Assembly (NCBI RefSeq): GCF_014202425.1
Contig: NZ_JACHGT010000002.1
Span: 124,001-188,000 of the forward strand
Origin: Phytomonospora endophytica
GTDB lineage: Bacteria > Actinomycetota > Actinomycetes > Mycobacteriales > Micromonosporaceae
Reading direction: 5' to 3'
Length of the DNA stretch: 64,000 nt
The position numbers and the translations under genes are program-made. Every line of letters begins with the position of its first letter. Positions within the stretch are counted from its first letter, which is position 1. This document shows, one piece after another, positions 32,899-43,405 of this stretch. Under the pieces are notes generated by a model. It worked only from the letters and a program-made list of their open reading frames with translations, ran no database searches and was not told where the DNA came from.

Positions 32899-34521
32899 AT
32901 GTCCCCGCAATCCCCCGCCCGCAGGTGGCTGGGCCTGGTCGCCATCGCCCTGGGAGTCGCGCTGATCGTGGTCGACACCACGATCGTCAACGTCATCGTG
33001 CCGTCGATCATCGGCGACCTCGGCGTCGACTCGACCCAGGCGCAGTGGATCCAGGAGTCCTACGCGATCGTCTTCGCGGCCCTGCTGCTGCTCGTCGGCC
33101 GGTGCGCGGACATTCTCGGCGCCCGCCGCGTGTTCCTGGCCGGCGTCGTCGTCTTCGGCGCGACGAGCCTGCTGGCCGGACTGTCCCCCGACGGCGGCCT
33201 GCTCGTCCTCGCCCGCTTCCTCCAGGGCGCGGGCGCGGCGATGATCCTGCCGACCTCCCTGTCCCTGCTCAACGCGACATTCACCGGCAAGGCGCGCGGC
33301 CAGGCCTTCGCCGTGTGGGGCTCGACGATCGGCGCCGCGGCCGCGGTCGGGCCGCTGCTGGGCGGCTGGCTCTCCGAGCACGCGTCCTGGCGCTGGGCCT
33401 TCGGCATCAACATCCCGCTCGCCGTGCTCATCATCGTCGGCGGCCTGGCCTTCCTGTCGCCGTCGCCGAAGACTCGCGGACGCGTCGACACCCTCGGCGC
33501 CGTCCTGTCCGTCCTCGGGCTCGGCCTGCTGGCCTTCGGGCTCATCGAAGGGCGCACCTACGGCTGGCTCGGCAGCGAGGAGCCGCTGAAGCTGCCCGGC
33601 TTCACCTGGGACGGCGGAATCTCACCGGTACCGGTCGCGCTCGTCCTGGCCGCACTGGCCCTGACCGGCTTCGTCTGGCGGCAGATCCGGCTCACCCGGC
33701 GCCCCGACCCCGGCCGGGCGCTGATGGACGTCCGGCTGTTCTCGATCGGCTCGTTCCGCAACGGCAACATCGCCACCATGATCATCGGCCTCGGCGAGTT
33801 CGGGATCGTCGCGGTACTGCCGCTCTGGCTCCAGTTCACCCTCGACTACAGCGCGGTGCAGGCCGGGCTGGCGCTGCTGCCCGTGGCGATCGGCAGCTTC
33901 GTCGCCAGCGGGGCGAGTTTCGGCATGGCCGCCAAGGTCTCGCCCTTGGGCCTGCTGCGCATCGGGCTGGCCCTCGAAGTCGCCGGACTGGCCGGGCTGG
34001 CCGCCGTCGCGCGCACCGACAGTCCATGGTGGATGGTCGCGGCGATGCTGTTCCTGTACGGGATCGGGGTCGGCTTCGCCACCGCGCAGGTCACCAATGT
34101 CGTGCTCGCCGAGATCCCGGCAGGCAGCGCCGGGCAGGGCTCGGGGATTCAGAGCGCCTTCCGGCAACTCGGTTCCGCGCTGGGCATCGCGGTGCTCACC
34201 ACGATGTTCTTCACGACCCTGAGCGCCGGGCTGACCGACCGGCTCGACGCCGCCGGAATGCCGCCGGCACAGTCCGGGCCGATCGCCGACGCGGTCACCG
34301 ACAGCGCCGGAGCCGCCATCGCGCCACTCGCCGCCGACCCGGCGACCACCGGTGTCGCCGAAGCCGCCCGGGAGGCCATGACCGAAGGCATCACGCTCGG
34401 CGGGTACGTCGCCGCGGCCTTCGTGGTGGTCGGGCTGCTCGCCACGCTCCTCATCTCGGTGCGGCCGAGCGGGACGCGCGGCGGGCGAACGGCGGAGGAA
34501 CGCGAACCCGCACTGCCCTAG
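32899..34521 (+). CDS. MFS multidrug efflux transporter, 14-helix DHA2 (EmrB/QacA) type
   Basis: The 540-residue transporter begins at the ATG at 32899, eight bases after GGAGG. The first helix carries the DHA2 sequence VALIVVDTTIVNVIVPSI, followed by motif A-like RCADILGARRVF. About 14 membrane helices can be counted. A large extracellular loop near residues 450-490 precedes the final helix. It is expected to export drugs or a secreted metabolite by proton antiport. Control by the divergent MarR gene is likely. Confidence 0.9.
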   Translation: MSPQSPARRWLGLVAIALGVALIVVDTTIVNVIVPSIIGDLGVDSTQAQWIQESYAIVFAALLLLVGRCADILGARRVFLAGVVVFGATSLLAGLSPDGGLLVLARFLQGAGAAMILPTSLSLLNATFTGKARGQAFAVWGSTIGAAAAVGPLLGGWLSEHASWRWAFGINIPLAVLIIVGGLAFLSPSPKTRGRVDTLGAVLSVLGLGLLAFGLIEGRTYGWLGSEEPLKLPGFTWDGGISPVPVALVLAALALTGFVWRQIRLTRRPDPGRALMDVRLFSIGSFRNGNIATMIIGLGEFGIVAVLPLWLQFTLDYSAVQAGLALLPVAIGSFVASGASFGMAAKVSPLGLLRIGLALEVAGLAGLAAVARTDSPWWMVAAMLFLYGIGVGFATAQVTNVVLAEIPAGSAGQGSGIQSAFRQLGSALGIAVLTTMFFTTLSAGLTDRLDAAGMPPAQSGPIADAVTDSAGAAIAPLAADPATTGVAEAAREAMTEGITLGGYVAAAFVVVGLLATLLISVRPSGTRGGRTAEEREPALP

Positions 34522-34526
34522 GAGGC

Positions 34527-34558
34527 GCGTGGGCGGTGGCGTTCGCCGCCGCTCACGC
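34527..34558. terminator. Hairpin between converging MFS and meaB genes
   Basis: A 13-bp stem with two G-U pairs (34527-34539 with 34546-34558) and a 6-nt loop fills the short gap between the two convergent genes. It probably works in both directions. Confidence 0.65.
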
Positions 34559-34565
34559 CTTCCGG

Positions 34566-35492
34566 CTAGGCCTCGCCGAGCAGCCGGTCCGCGGCCGCGT
34601 ACGGGTCCAGCTCCCCGGTCGCCACCGCGCCCGCGAGTTCCTCGGTCACGTCGAGCTTCGCGCGCAGCAGGCCCAGCGCGATCGCGGTGATCTCCGCCGA
34701 GGCCCGCGCGGTCCGCCGCCGCTGTAGTTCGCCGTGCTCGTCGAGCCAGGAGTGATGCTTGTCGATCGCGTCGAGGAGCTCGTCGAGCCCTTCGGCCTTG
34801 TGCGCGACGGTCTTGACGATCGGCTGGCGCCATTCGTGCGGTTCGCGGGTGACCAGGGCCATCATCGAGCGGATGTCGCGCATGGTGTGGTCGGCGCCGT
34901 CGCGGTCGGCCTTGTTGATGACGAAGACGTCGGCGATCTCCAGGATGCCGGCCTTGACCGCCTGGATCCCGTCGCCCATGCCCGGTGCGAGCAGCACCAG
35001 GGTCGTGTCGGCGAGGCTGGCGATGTCGACCTCGGCCTGCCCCACGCCGACCGTCTCGACCAGGATCACGTCGCAGCCGACGCCGTCGAGGACGCGCACG
35101 GCCTGCGGTGTCGTCGCGGCGAGGCCGCCGAGGTGGCCGCGTGAGGACATCGACCGGATGTAGACGCCGGGGTCGAGCGCATGCTCCTGCATGCGGACCC
35201 GGTCGCCGAGGATCGCGCCGCCGGAGAAGGGACTCGACGGGTCGATGGCCAGGACCCCGACCCGCTTGCCCTCCTTGCGGTAGGCGCTGACCAGCGCCGT
35301 AGTCGTGGTGGACTTCCCGACGCCGGGCGAACCCGTCAGGCCGATGACCTGCGCGTTTCCCGCGTGGGGAGCGAGCGCCGAGGCGACCTCGCGGACGAGC
35401 GCACCGCCGTTCTCCACCACCGTGACGAGCCGGGCCACGGCGCGGTGGTCACCGCGCCGGGCCCGGTCGACGAGCTGGTCCACTTCGCTCAC
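34566..35492 (-). CDS. meaB: MeaB/ArgK-family G3E GTPase, acyl-CoA mutase chaperone
   Basis: The 308-residue GTPase has P-loop GSPGVGKST (about 54-62), the MeaB stretch [28 protein letters not shown] and NKAD for guanine recognition. Family members protect B12-dependent acyl-CoA mutases and gate cofactor loading. The client here is probably the isobutyryl- or methylmalonyl-CoA mutase. The GTG start overlaps the thiolase stop as GTGA, so the two are coupled. The epimerase gene beyond the thiolase, transcribed the other way, strengthens the methylmalonyl-CoA link. Confidence 0.93.
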   Translation of the reverse strand: MSEVDQLVDRARRGDHRAVARLVTVVENGGALVREVASALAPHAGNAQVIGLTGSPGVGKSTTTTALVSAYRKEGKRVGVLAIDPSSPFSGGAILGDRVRMQEHALDPGVYIRSMSSRGHLGGLAATTPQAVRVLDGVGCDVILVETVGVGQAEVDIASLADTTLVLLAPGMGDGIQAVKAGILEIADVFVINKADRDGADHTMRDIRSMMALVTREPHEWRQPIVKTVAHKAEGLDELLDAIDKHHSWLDEHGELQRRRTARASAEITAIALGLLRAKLDVTEELAGAVATGELDPYAAADRLLGEA

Positions 35493-36673
35493 GCTTTGGG
35501 GGCCTTCAGGATCAGGGCGTCACCCTGCCCGCCGCCACCGCACAGCGCGGCCGCGCCGACGCCGCCACCGGCGCGGCGGAGCTGGAGCGCCAGGGACAGT
35601 GCGAGACGGGCGCCGGAGGCGCCGATCGGGTGACCGAGGGCGATGGCGCCGCCCTGCGGGTTGACGACGGCCGGGTCGACACCGAGTTCGGCGGTCGACT
35701 GGAGGCCGACGGAGGCGAAGGCCTCGTTGATCTCGACGATCGACAGGTCGGCGGCGGTGATGCCCTCCTTGTCGAGGGCCTTCTTGATGGCGTTGGCGGG
35801 CTGCGAGTGCAGCGAGTTGTCGGGACCGGCGACCGAGCCGTGCGCGCCGATCTCGACGAGCCAGGTCAGGCCCAGTTCCTCGGCCTTGGCCTTCGACATG
35901 ACGACCACGGCGGCGGCGCCGTCGTTGATCGAGGAGGCGTTGCCGGCGGTGATCGTGCCGTCCTTGGTGAAGGAGGGACGCAGCCGGGACAGGACCTCGA
36001 CGGTCGTGTCGGCGCGGATGCCCTCGTCGGCGCGGACGACGATCGGGTCCCCCTTGCGCTGCGGGATCTCGACGGGGGTGATCTCGTCGTCGAAGAAGCC
36101 GTTCTTCTGGGCGGCGGCGGCGAGCTGGTGGCTGCGCGCGGCGAACTCGTCCTGCTCCGCGCGGCCGATGCCCAGGCGGGTGTTGTGGTGCTCGGTCGAC
36201 TCGCCCATGGGGATGTTGTCGTAGGCGTCGGTGAGGCCGTCGAGAGCCATGTGGTCGGCGAGGGTCACGTCGCCGTACTTGTAGCCCTTGCGCTGGCCCT
36301 GGAGGAGGTGCGGGGCACCGGTCATCGACTCCATGCCGCCGGCGACGACGATCTCGACCTCACCGGCGCGGATCAGCTGGTCGGCGAGCGCGATGGCGTT
36401 GAGGCCCGACAGGCACACCTTGTTGATGCCGAGGGCGGGTACGTGCATGGGGATGCCGGCCTTGACGGCGGCCTGGCGGGCCGGGATCTGTCCCTGGCCG
36501 GCCTGGAGGACCTGTCCCATGATCACGTAGTCGACCTGCTCGGGCGCGACGCCGGCGCGTTCCAGCGCGGCCTTGATCGCGACGCCGCCGAGGGTGGTGG
36601 CGGGCAGGTCGGCGAAGGCGCCGAGCAGCCTGCCGATCGGGGTGCGTGCGCCGTGCACGATGACGTTGCTCAT
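35489..36673 (-). CDS. Acetyl-CoA C-acetyltransferase (thiolase)
   Basis: The 394-residue thiolase has the nucleophile Cys in [11 protein letters not shown] (about residue 88), the NEAFAS motif, the [14 protein letters not shown] His motif and a final Cys in CGGGGQG. Length and motifs fit biosynthetic acetyl-CoA acetyltransferases (AtoB/PhaA type), which join two acetyl-CoA to acetoacetyl-CoA. It heads a two-gene operon with meaB. Divergent from it is methylmalonyl-CoA epimerase, as I recall for the corresponding region of Streptomyces. The ATG at 36673 is clear. Confidence 0.93.
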   Translation of the reverse strand: MSNVIVHGARTPIGRLLGAFADLPATTLGGVAIKAALERAGVAPEQVDYVIMGQVLQAGQGQIPARQAAVKAGIPMHVPALGINKVCLSGLNAIALADQLIRAGEVEIVVAGGMESMTGAPHLLQGQRKGYKYGDVTLADHMALDGLTDAYDNIPMGESTEHHNTRLGIGRAEQDEFAARSHQLAAAAQKNGFFDDEITPVEIPQRKGDPIVVRADEGIRADTTVEVLSRLRPSFTKDGTITAGNASSINDGAAAVVVMSKAKAEELGLTWLVEIGAHGSVAGPDNSLHSQPANAIKKALDKEGITAADLSIVEINEAFASVGLQSTAELGVDPAVVNPQGGAIALGHPIGASGARLALSLALQLRRAGGGVGAAALCGGGGQGDALILKAPKA

Positions 36674-36865
36674 TACGCCTCCGGTCTGGGGTGGTGCGGA
36701 GTGGACGCCGTGGCCGGGGTCGCCGGCCTCTGGGCCAGACTATCCGCGTGATCGGCCCGCTCCACGCCGGGAGCGTGGTTCTCACCACGTCGTCACAGCC
36801 GCACAACGGCCACTTCCACATTACTCACCGGTAGGCTCCGCGCAACGGAGCGAAGGAGGCGTCAC

Positions 36866-37297
36866 ATGGCAACGCTCACCCCCGTCGGGCTGCTGCGGAT
36901 CGATCACGTCGGCATCGCCGTGGCCGATCTGGACGAGGCCGTGGCCTTCTACGAGGGCACGTTCGGCGCGACGTGCGTGCACACCGAGGAGAACGCCGAG
37001 CAGGGCGTTCGCGAGGCCATGCTGCGCATCGGTGAGGGGGATTCCATGATCCAGCTCCTGGCGCCGCTGTCGCCGGACTCGACGATCGGGAAGTTCATCG
37101 CCAAGCGCGGCCCGGGCATGCAGCAGCTGGCCTACACGGTCGCCGACATCGACGCGGCCTGCGCGGGCCTGCGTGAACGTGGCGTTCGTCTCATCTACGA
37201 CGAGCCGCGCCGGGGCACCTCGAACTCGCGCGTGAACTTCGTGCACCCGGCCGACGCGGGGGGCGTTCTGGTGGAGCTGGTACAACCGGCTACGTGA
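36866..37297 (+). CDS. mce: Methylmalonyl-CoA epimerase
   Basis: The 143-residue vicinal-oxygen-chelate protein begins LRIDHVGIAVADLDEAV and has metal ligands expected in RIDHVG (His), MQQLAY and the final GVLVELVQ (Glu). It interconverts (R)- and (S)-methylmalonyl-CoA between mutase and carboxylase. AAGGAGG precedes the ATG and a -10-like TAGGCT sits at 36832-36837. The stop overlaps the GTG of the next gene, so it leads a three-gene operon ending with the phosphopantetheinyl transferase. Confidence 0.92.
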   Translation: MATLTPVGLLRIDHVGIAVADLDEAVAFYEGTFGATCVHTEENAEQGVREAMLRIGEGDSMIQLLAPLSPDSTIGKFIAKRGPGMQQLAYTVADIDAACAGLRERGVRLIYDEPRRGTSNSRVNFVHPADAGGVLVELVQPAT

Positions 37298-38301
37298 CGC
37301 ATACGAGGGGGACCGCCGTCCTGCGCGGCGTGGACGGCGACCGGGACGTGACCGACCGGCTGCTGCTGCGGACGGTTCCGGGCGCGGTCGACTACCTGTT
37401 CGAGGACCTGCGGGCGCTGCCGGGGGCGGTGGTGGTCGCGCGGCGGCCGGACGGGCTGGTCGTGGACTGGTCGGGCCCGCTGCGGGAACTGGCCTCGATC
37501 CGCTACTTCGCGACCTGCGCGGTCGTGCTCGACGACGTCGACGCGCGCGTTTCGGCGCCCGGCGGTGCCGTGTCGGCGCTGACGGGGCCCGTGCGGTTCC
37601 GGGTCGCGCCGGTCGGCGAGGAGCGCTGGGAGCTGCGCGACCGGCTCGTCGAGAAGTACGGGTGGGTGAACGATTCGGGCGACTGGGCGGTCAACATCGA
37701 CCACGACCAGGGGTTGATCGCCGAACTCGGGCCGCTGTTCTATCCGCGCCGCTTCGGCGAGCTGACGCGCGCGCCGGCCTCGACCAACCCGGTCGTCGCG
37801 GCCGTGATGGTGCGGCTGGCCAAGATCGAGCCCGGCCAGGTCGTCCTCGACCCGTGCTGCGGCGCCGGGACGCTGCTGGTCACGGCGGGTCAGATGGCCG
37901 ACCCGGGCGTGCTGCTCGGCGGGGACCTGCGCGACCGCTGGGCGATGGCCTCGCAGGAGAACCTCGCGGCCCGTCGCGTGCCGGGCCTGGCGCTGATGGC
38001 CGACGCGACGATGCTCCCGCTGCCCGACGCGAGCGTCGACCGGGTCGTGGCGAACCTCCCCTTCGGCAAGCGGATCGGTTCGCACGCCGACAACCAGCGC
38101 CTCTACCCGCTGATGCTGCGGGAACTGCGGCGGGTCCTGCGCCCGAAAGGCCGGGCGGTGCTGCTGACCGAGGACAAGCGGCTGTTCACCCAGTCGGTGC
38201 AGCGCACGCACGGGCTGCGGGTCGTCAAGGAGATCGAGTTCACGCGTCCCGGCGCGCACCCCTCGGCCTACGTGGTGACGTCGCGGCGGTCGGGCCGGTG
38301 A
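37294..38301 (+). CDS. TRM11/RlmL-like RNA methyltransferase
   Basis: The 335-residue protein has a THUMP-like N-terminal half (about 1-150) and a Rossmann methyltransferase with motif I DPCCGAGTLL and motif IV NLPFG. This combination is typical of N2-guanosine RNA methyltransferases (TRM11/TRM14/RlmL group). tRNA is the likeliest substrate. The GTG start and TGA stop both overlap neighbours by four bases, tying it to mce and the phosphopantetheinyl transferase. That pairing has no evident functional logic. Confidence 0.82.
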   Translation: MTHTRGTAVLRGVDGDRDVTDRLLLRTVPGAVDYLFEDLRALPGAVVVARRPDGLVVDWSGPLRELASIRYFATCAVVLDDVDARVSAPGGAVSALTGPVRFRVAPVGEERWELRDRLVEKYGWVNDSGDWAVNIDHDQGLIAELGPLFYPRRFGELTRAPASTNPVVAAVMVRLAKIEPGQVVLDPCCGAGTLLVTAGQMADPGVLLGGDLRDRWAMASQENLAARRVPGLALMADATMLPLPDASVDRVVANLPFGKRIGSHADNQRLYPLMLRELRRVLRPKGRAVLLTEDKRLFTQSVQRTHGLRVVKEIEFTRPGAHPSAYVVTSRRSGR

Positions 38302-38885
38302 TCGTGCGGTGGGCGGTCGCGGGGCCGGTCACCGCCGACCTCGCCTTCACCGCGCTGGAGCGGGAGAAGGCCGCCCGCTTCCGTTTCGGCGCCGACCGGC
38401 TCGCCTACCTCGCCGCGCACGCCCTGGTCCGCGAGTGCGCGGCCGAGCTTCTCGGGGTGCCCGCGAGCGGGCTGGTGCTGGGGCAGCGCTGCCCGGACTG
38501 TCGCAAAGACGACCACGGGCGGCCCTTCATCGAAGGACACGACGGCGTGCACGTGTCGCTGTCGCACACGCGCGGCTTCGTCGCGGCGGCGGCGTCGCGG
38601 ACGCCGGTCGGAGTCGACATCGAAGGCGTCGGCTCCGCGGTTCCCGACGAGGTGCTCGCCCCGGCAGAGCGCGCGGCGGGGCCGCTGCTGCGGCTGCATC
38701 GCTGGGTGCTCAAGGAATCGCTGATCAAGGTCGGCGCCACGCGGCTGGACGAGCTGGCCTCCGTGGACCTCTCGGTGGTCACCGGCGAGGGCGGCTTCGC
38801 CTGGCGCGGCTGGGATCTGCGGACCGAAGCGGTCGCGGGCGAGGCGGCGGTGCTGGGGGTGGCGGGGGAGCCGCGCCGAACGTGA
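38298..38885 (+). CDS. Sfp-type 4'-phosphopantetheinyl transferase
   Basis: The 195-residue enzyme has the Sfp-type motifs: VSLSHT, VGVDIEG (metal-binding Asp) and WVLKESLIK. It transfers phosphopantetheine from CoA to the Ser of carrier proteins. The siderophore operon begins 200 bases downstream and has two such sites (the aryl carrier domain of DhbB and the PCP of the NRPS), so these are the likely substrates. It is coupled to the genes before it rather than to the iron-controlled operon, so it may be made at all times. Confidence 0.9.
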   Translation: MIVRWAVAGPVTADLAFTALEREKAARFRFGADRLAYLAAHALVRECAAELLGVPASGLVLGQRCPDCRKDDHGRPFIEGHDGVHVSLSHTRGFVAAAASRTPVGVDIEGVGSAVPDEVLAPAERAAGPLLRLHRWVLKESLIKVGATRLDELASVDLSVVTGEGGFAWRGWDLRTEAVAGEAAVLGVAGEPRRT

Positions 38886-39045
38886 ATCGCCCCAGGGGCC
38901 TCCCGGCCTCCGCCCTAATTTCGACCGTAGCGCGAGCTCAGGCAAGGGTGGCGAACATGAACGCCACTCCCTGTGGATAACCGAGCGCCTGTGGACGATG
39001 CTCCCCATTCACTTTGTCGCGACCCTCTTTCACATCGTGACTTTT

Positions 39046-39062
39046 TTAGGCTAGCCTAACCT
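39046..39062 (+). promoter_or_regulatory. DmdR/IdeR-type iron box
   Basis: TTAGGCTAGCCTAACCT, whose first 14 bases form a perfect palindrome, matches the actinobacterial iron-box consensus (TTAGGTTAGSCTAACCTAA) at nearly all positions. It lies 25 bases before the dhbA start. Iron-loaded DmdR/IdeR should bind here and shut off the siderophore operon. Confidence 0.9.
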
Positions 39063-39086
39063 CAGTTTCAACTGGGGAGGTCAACC

Positions 39087-39821
39087 GTGGACACGCACGG
39101 CATCGCCGTGGTCACCGGAGTGGCGGGAGGGATCGGCGCCGCCGTCGCCGAGGCCCTCACCGCGAGCGGGCACGTCGTCGCCGGTCTCGACCGGAGCAAG
39201 CCCGAACCCGACATCGCCTGGTACGACACCGATGTCACCGACACGCGGGCCGTCGACACCGCCGTGGCCGCCGTCGAGGACGAGATCGGGCCGATCTCGC
39301 TGCTGGTCAGCGTCGCCGGGATCCTGCGCACCGGCCCGGCCCTCGAACTGTCCGATGAGGACTGGGCGGATCTGTTCGCCGTCAACGCCACCGGCGTCAT
39401 GCACCTCTCGCGGGCCGTCGCCCGGCACATGGTCCCCCGCCGCCGGGGCGCCATCGTGACCGTCGGCTCGAACGCCGCCGGGGTCCCGCGTGCGGGGATG
39501 GCCGCCTACGCCGCCAGCAAGGCCGCCGCCGCGCACTACACCCGTTGCCTGGGACTGGAACTGGCCACCCACGGCATCCGCTGCAACATCGTCTCCCCCG
39601 GCTCGACCGACACCCCGATGCAGCGCGCGCTGTGGACGGAGGACCGCGGGCCCGACGCCGTCATCGCCGGAGACCCCGCCGCCTTCAAGGTCGGCATCCC
39701 CCTCGGCCGGATCGCCGACCCGGAGGACATCGCCGAGGCCGTGTGCTTCCTGGCCTCCGACGCCGCACGGCACATCACCATGCAGGACCTCTACGTCGAC
39801 GGCGGCGCGACCCTCCGCTGA
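39087..39821 (+). CDS. dhbA: 2,3-dihydro-2,3-dihydroxybenzoate dehydrogenase
   Basis: The 244-residue short-chain dehydrogenase has the NAD site [14 protein letters not shown] and the YxxxK active site (YAASKAAA) after the Ser/Asn of TVGSNAAG. In a dhb/ent cluster it oxidises 2,3-dihydro-2,3-dihydroxybenzoate to 2,3-dihydroxybenzoate. The GTG start at 39087 has GGGGAGG eight bases upstream. It is the first gene behind the iron box and 38 bases before dhbC. Confidence 0.9.
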   Translation: MDTHGIAVVTGVAGGIGAAVAEALTASGHVVAGLDRSKPEPDIAWYDTDVTDTRAVDTAVAAVEDEIGPISLLVSVAGILRTGPALELSDEDWADLFAVNATGVMHLSRAVARHMVPRRRGAIVTVGSNAAGVPRAGMAAYAASKAAAAHYTRCLGLELATHGIRCNIVSPGSTDTPMQRALWTEDRGPDAVIAGDPAAFKVGIPLGRIADPEDIAEAVCFLASDAARHITMQDLYVDGGATLR

Positions 39822-39859
39822 CGGCGCCGACCCCCATCCCCTCAGCAGAGGAACGCCGC

Positions 39860-41035
39860 ATGACCATGCCCCGAACCGATCTCCTCGACGCCTACCGGCC
39901 GGGACGCTCCTTCCTGTACAGCACCGCCGAACGCGCCCTGCTGGCCACCGGGGCGACCGTCACCCTCCCCGGTCGCGGACCGCACGCCGCCCGCCGCGCC
40001 GCCGCCGTCCTCGACGCGCTCGGCGATGACGCGCACGGCCGCCGTTCGCTGCTGGTCGGCGCGATCCCCTTCGACGACGACGCCCCCGCCCGGCTGGTGA
40101 TCCCCGAGTCCCACACCTGGGGCGAACCGGTCACCGGCTCGCCGCCGCACCGAACGGGCGTGCGCGAACTGCGGGCCGAACCACCCGAGGACGACTACCT
40201 CGCGTCCGTCCACACCGCACTGTCCCTCATGGACGGTGGCGATCTCGACAAGGCCGTGCTCGCGCGCTCCCTCGTGCTGCGCCCCAACGCACCCGTCGAC
40301 GTGCCCGCGCTCGTGCGCGGTCTCGCCGGAGGCGACCCGCGCGGACACACCTTCGCCGTGCCGCTGCCCGGACGGCGCACCCTCGTCGGCGCCAGTCCCG
40401 AACTGCTCGTCCGCCGGCGCGGCGGCGTCGTCACCGCCCATCCGCTCGCCGGATCCCGTCCCCGCACGGGAGACCCGGTCCGCGACGCCGTCGCCACCGC
40501 CGAACTCCTGGCCTGCGACAAGGACCGCCGCGAACACGCCTTCGTGGTCGACGCGATCGCCACGGCCCTGGCCCCGTACTGCGCGAGCGTCGACGCACCC
40601 CCGACACCCACCGTGACCACGACCGGCGCCATGCTGCACCTCGGCACGCTCATCACCGCCGAACTGCGCGACGAACGCGTCTCGGCCCTCGAACTGGCCT
40701 GCGCCCTGCATCCGACGCCCGCCGTCTGCGGCACGCCGACCGCCCCCGCCCGCGAGCTGATCGGCCGCGTCGAAGGCTTCGAACGCGGCTTCTACGCCGG
40801 AATGGTCGGCTGGACCGACGGCTCCGGCGACGGCGAGTGGGCCGTGGCGATCCGCTGCGCCGAAGTCGACGGCGACCGGCTGCGGCTCTACGCGGGCGCC
40901 GGAATCGTGCCGGGATCACAACCGAGGGCGGAGCTCGCCGAGACCTCGGCGAAGTTCCGCACACTGCTGGGAGCGCTCGGAGTCGAGACCGGAACGGAGG
41001 CCGCCGATGTCGCACGGATTCACCGCGTGGCCTGA
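39860..41035 (+). CDS. dhbC: Isochorismate synthase
   Basis: The 391-residue chorismate-utilising enzyme has the family sequence [12 protein letters not shown], a conserved [13 protein letters not shown] helix and [10 protein letters not shown] near the C-terminus. It makes isochorismate from chorismate, the first committed step to 2,3-dihydroxybenzoate. The lack of a pyruvate-lyase partner and the cluster context favour isochorismate rather than salicylate synthesis. The ATG at 39860 has GAGG eight bases upstream. The 3' end overlaps dhbE by 29 bases. Confidence 0.93.
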   Translation: MTMPRTDLLDAYRPGRSFLYSTAERALLATGATVTLPGRGPHAARRAAAVLDALGDDAHGRRSLLVGAIPFDDDAPARLVIPESHTWGEPVTGSPPHRTGVRELRAEPPEDDYLASVHTALSLMDGGDLDKAVLARSLVLRPNAPVDVPALVRGLAGGDPRGHTFAVPLPGRRTLVGASPELLVRRRGGVVTAHPLAGSRPRTGDPVRDAVATAELLACDKDRREHAFVVDAIATALAPYCASVDAPPTPTVTTTGAMLHLGTLITAELRDERVSALELACALHPTPAVCGTPTAPARELIGRVEGFERGFYAGMVGWTDGSGDGEWAVAIRCAEVDGDRLRLYAGAGIVPGSQPRAELAETSAKFRTLLGALGVETGTEAADVARIHRVA

Positions 41036-42596
41036 GGAGTTCGCCTCCCGCTACCGCGAACGCGGCTACTGGACCGGCGAGGCCTTCCCCGCGCTGCTCG
41101 ACCGTGTCGCGGCAGAACACGGTGCACGGGAGGCCGTGGTCGGCACCGGACTCGACGGTTCACCGCTGCGGCTGACCTACACGGAGCTGCGGGATCGCGC
41201 GCTGCGACTGGCCTCGGCGCTGCACGGGCTCGGGATCGGCGCGGGTGAGCGGGTCGTCGTGCAGTGCGGCAACCACCCCGAGTTCGCCGTGGTGGTCTTC
41301 GCGCTGTTCCGGATCGGCGCGGTCCCGGTGTTCGCGCTTCCCGCCCACCGGCACGCCGAGATCGGGCACTTCCTGGCCGCCTCGGGCGCCGTGGCGTACC
41401 TCCACGCCGACGAGGAGAACGCCGCCGCCGTCGCCGGGCGGGTGCCGCACGTCCGCGACATCGCCTCGCTGGCCGGGCTGCCCCCGGGCGGGCCGCTGCC
41501 CGAGCCGCCCGCGGCCTCCGCGGTCGCGCTGTTCCAGTTGTCCGGCGGGAGCACCGGACTGCCGAAGCTGATCCCCCGGACCCACGACGACTACGCCTAC
41601 AGCGTCCGCGCGAGCGCGGAGATCTGCGGGCTGTCGCCGGAGACGGTGTACCTGTGCGTGCTGCCCGCCGCGCACAACTTCGCGTTGTCCTCGCCGGGGA
41701 TCCTGGGCGTCCTGCACGCCGGCGGGACGGTCGTCCTCGCACCCGACGGCAGTCCCGACACGGCCTTCCCGCTCATCGCCGCCGAGCGCGTGACCATGGC
41801 GGCGCTGGTGCCGCCGCTGGCGCAGGTATGGCTGCGGGCCGCTCCGGCGTCGGACGCCGATCTGTCCACTCTGGACCTCGTGCAGGTCGGCGGGGCCCGG
41901 CTGGCTCCCCCGGTCGCCGAACGGATCACGCCCGGGCTGGGCGCGCGGCTCCAGCAGGTCTTCGGGATGGCCGAGGGCCTGGTCTGCTACACCCGTGACG
42001 AGGATCCGCGAGAGCTGGTGCACACCACCCAGGGCAGGCCGATCTGCGACGCCGACGACGAGGTCCGCGTGGTCGACGACGCCGACCGTGACGTGCCGCC
42101 GGGCACGGAAGGGCATCTGCTGACGCGTGGCCCGTACACCATTCGCGGATATTGGTCACCCCGGTACGGCGACGCCGATGCCCACAACCGCGCCGCCTTC
42201 ACCGCCGACGGGTTCTACCGGACCGGGGACCTGGTGCGCCGCACCGAGAGCGGGCACCTGGTCGTGACCGGCCGGGCCAAGGACCAGATCAACCGAGGCG
42301 GGGAGAAGATCGCCGCCGCCGAGGTCGAGCAGGTGCTCCTGGCCCACGAGGCCGTCGCCGACGCCGCCGTGGTGTCGATCCCCGACGAACATCTCGGGGA
42401 GCGCTCCTGCGCCTACGTCGTCGCCCGGGAAGCCGCGCCGGTCAAGGGAAGCGCGCTGCGCGCGCACGTCCGCCGGGCGGGCCTGGCGGCGTTCAAGATC
42501 CCCGACAAGGTCGTGTTCGTCGCGGCCCTGCCCCGCACCGCCGTGGGCAAGGTCGACAAGAAGGCCCTCCGTGACCGCCACCGAAAGGACAGCTGA
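41007..42596 (+). CDS. dhbE: 2,3-dihydroxybenzoate-AMP ligase
   Basis: This 529-residue stand-alone adenylation enzyme starts with [18 protein letters not shown], typical of EntE/DhbE. It has the P-loop-like [14 protein letters not shown], the aryl-acid pocket HNFALSSPG, and a C-terminal Lys in [11 protein letters not shown]. It activates 2,3-dihydroxybenzoate and loads it on the aryl carrier domain of DhbB. The overlap with dhbC and the TGATG junction to dhbB show tight coupling. Confidence 0.94.
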   Translation: MSHGFTAWPEEFASRYRERGYWTGEAFPALLDRVAAEHGAREAVVGTGLDGSPLRLTYTELRDRALRLASALHGLGIGAGERVVVQCGNHPEFAVVVFALFRIGAVPVFALPAHRHAEIGHFLAASGAVAYLHADEENAAAVAGRVPHVRDIASLAGLPPGGPLPEPPAASAVALFQLSGGSTGLPKLIPRTHDDYAYSVRASAEICGLSPETVYLCVLPAAHNFALSSPGILGVLHAGGTVVLAPDGSPDTAFPLIAAERVTMAALVPPLAQVWLRAAPASDADLSTLDLVQVGGARLAPPVAERITPGLGARLQQVFGMAEGLVCYTRDEDPRELVHTTQGRPICDADDEVRVVDDADRDVPPGTEGHLLTRGPYTIRGYWSPRYGDADAHNRAAFTADGFYRTGDLVRRTESGHLVVTGRAKDQINRGGEKIAAAEVEQVLLAHEAVADAAVVSIPDEHLGERSCAYVVAREAAPVKGSALRAHVRRAGLAAFKIPDKVVFVAALPRTAVGKVDKKALRDRHRKDS

Positions 42597-43405
42597 TGCC
42601 CATCCCCCGGATCGCCCCGTACCCGCTGCCGGGAGCCGATTCCCTGCCGCCGAACCGGGTGGACTGGCGCTTCGTGCCGGAGCGGGCGGTGCTGCTCGTC
42701 CACGACATGCAGCGCTATTTCCTGGACTTCTACGACGGCGAGTTCACCTCGCTGTACGAGGGTGTGGCGCGCCTGCGGAAACTCGGGATCCCGGCGGTCT
42801 ACACCGCGCAGACGGCTCCGCAGGATCCGGTCTCGCGCGGGCTGCTGACCGACATGTGGGGACCGGGGATCGCCGACCGGGCCGAGATCGTGGCGGCCGT
42901 GGCCCCCGCGGCGGGCGAGCCGGTGCTGGAGAAGCACCGCTACTCCGCCTTCGTGCGTTCGGATCTCGCCGAGCGCATGGCCGCGATGGGACGTGATCAG
43001 CTCGTCCTGTGCGGGGTCTACGCGCACATCGGGATCCTGCACACCGCGCTCGACGCCTTCGCACGCGACATCAAGCCCTTCGTCGTCGCCGACGCCACCG
43101 CCGACTTCGGTCGCGAACAGCACGACCGGGCGCTGTCCCTGGTGGCCTCGACGTGCGGGCGGGTGGTGACCGTCGCCGGCCTGTCCTCGCCGGGCATCAC
43201 CCTCGCCGAGGTGCGCGCCGAGGTCGCCGCGCTGCTGGACGAACCGGTCGACGACGACGAGAGCCTCATCGACGCCGGTCTCGACTCGATCCGGGTGATG
43301 ACGCTGGTGGAGAGCTGGAAGGCGCGCGGCCTGTCGGTCGGCTTCGCCGACCTCGCCGAGGATCCGACCATCGAGGGCTTCCACCGGGTGCTGGTGAACG
43401 CATGA
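42596..43405 (+). CDS. dhbB: Isochorismatase with aryl carrier domain
   Basis: The 269-residue bifunctional protein has an isochorismatase domain at residues 1-205 (LLVHDMQRYFLDFY with the catalytic Asp, and LCGVYAHIGIL). An aryl carrier domain follows (about 210-269) with the phosphopantetheine Ser in GLDSIRV. It cleaves isochorismate to the dihydrodiol and then carries activated dihydroxybenzoate to the NRPS. The ATG at 42596 overlaps the dhbE stop. The stop overlaps the DAHP synthase start. Confidence 0.95.
   Translation: MPIPRIAPYPLPGADSLPPNRVDWRFVPERAVLLVHDMQRYFLDFYDGEFTSLYEGVARLRKLGIPAVYTAQTAPQDPVSRGLLTDMWGPGIADRAEIVAAVAPAAGEPVLEKHRYSAFVRSDLAERMAAMGRDQLVLCGVYAHIGILHTALDAFARDIKPFVVADATADFGREQHDRALSLVASTCGRVVTVAGLSSPGITLAEVRAEVAALLDEPVDDDESLIDAGLDSIRVMTLVESWKARGLSVGFADLAEDPTIEGFHRVLVNA

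Noticed and set aside
38958-38981. Seven-codon leader-peptide-like frame (MNATPCG) before the siderophore operon
   Set aside because: It has no ribosome site, no run of regulatory codons and no attenuator hairpin. Control is explained by the iron box.
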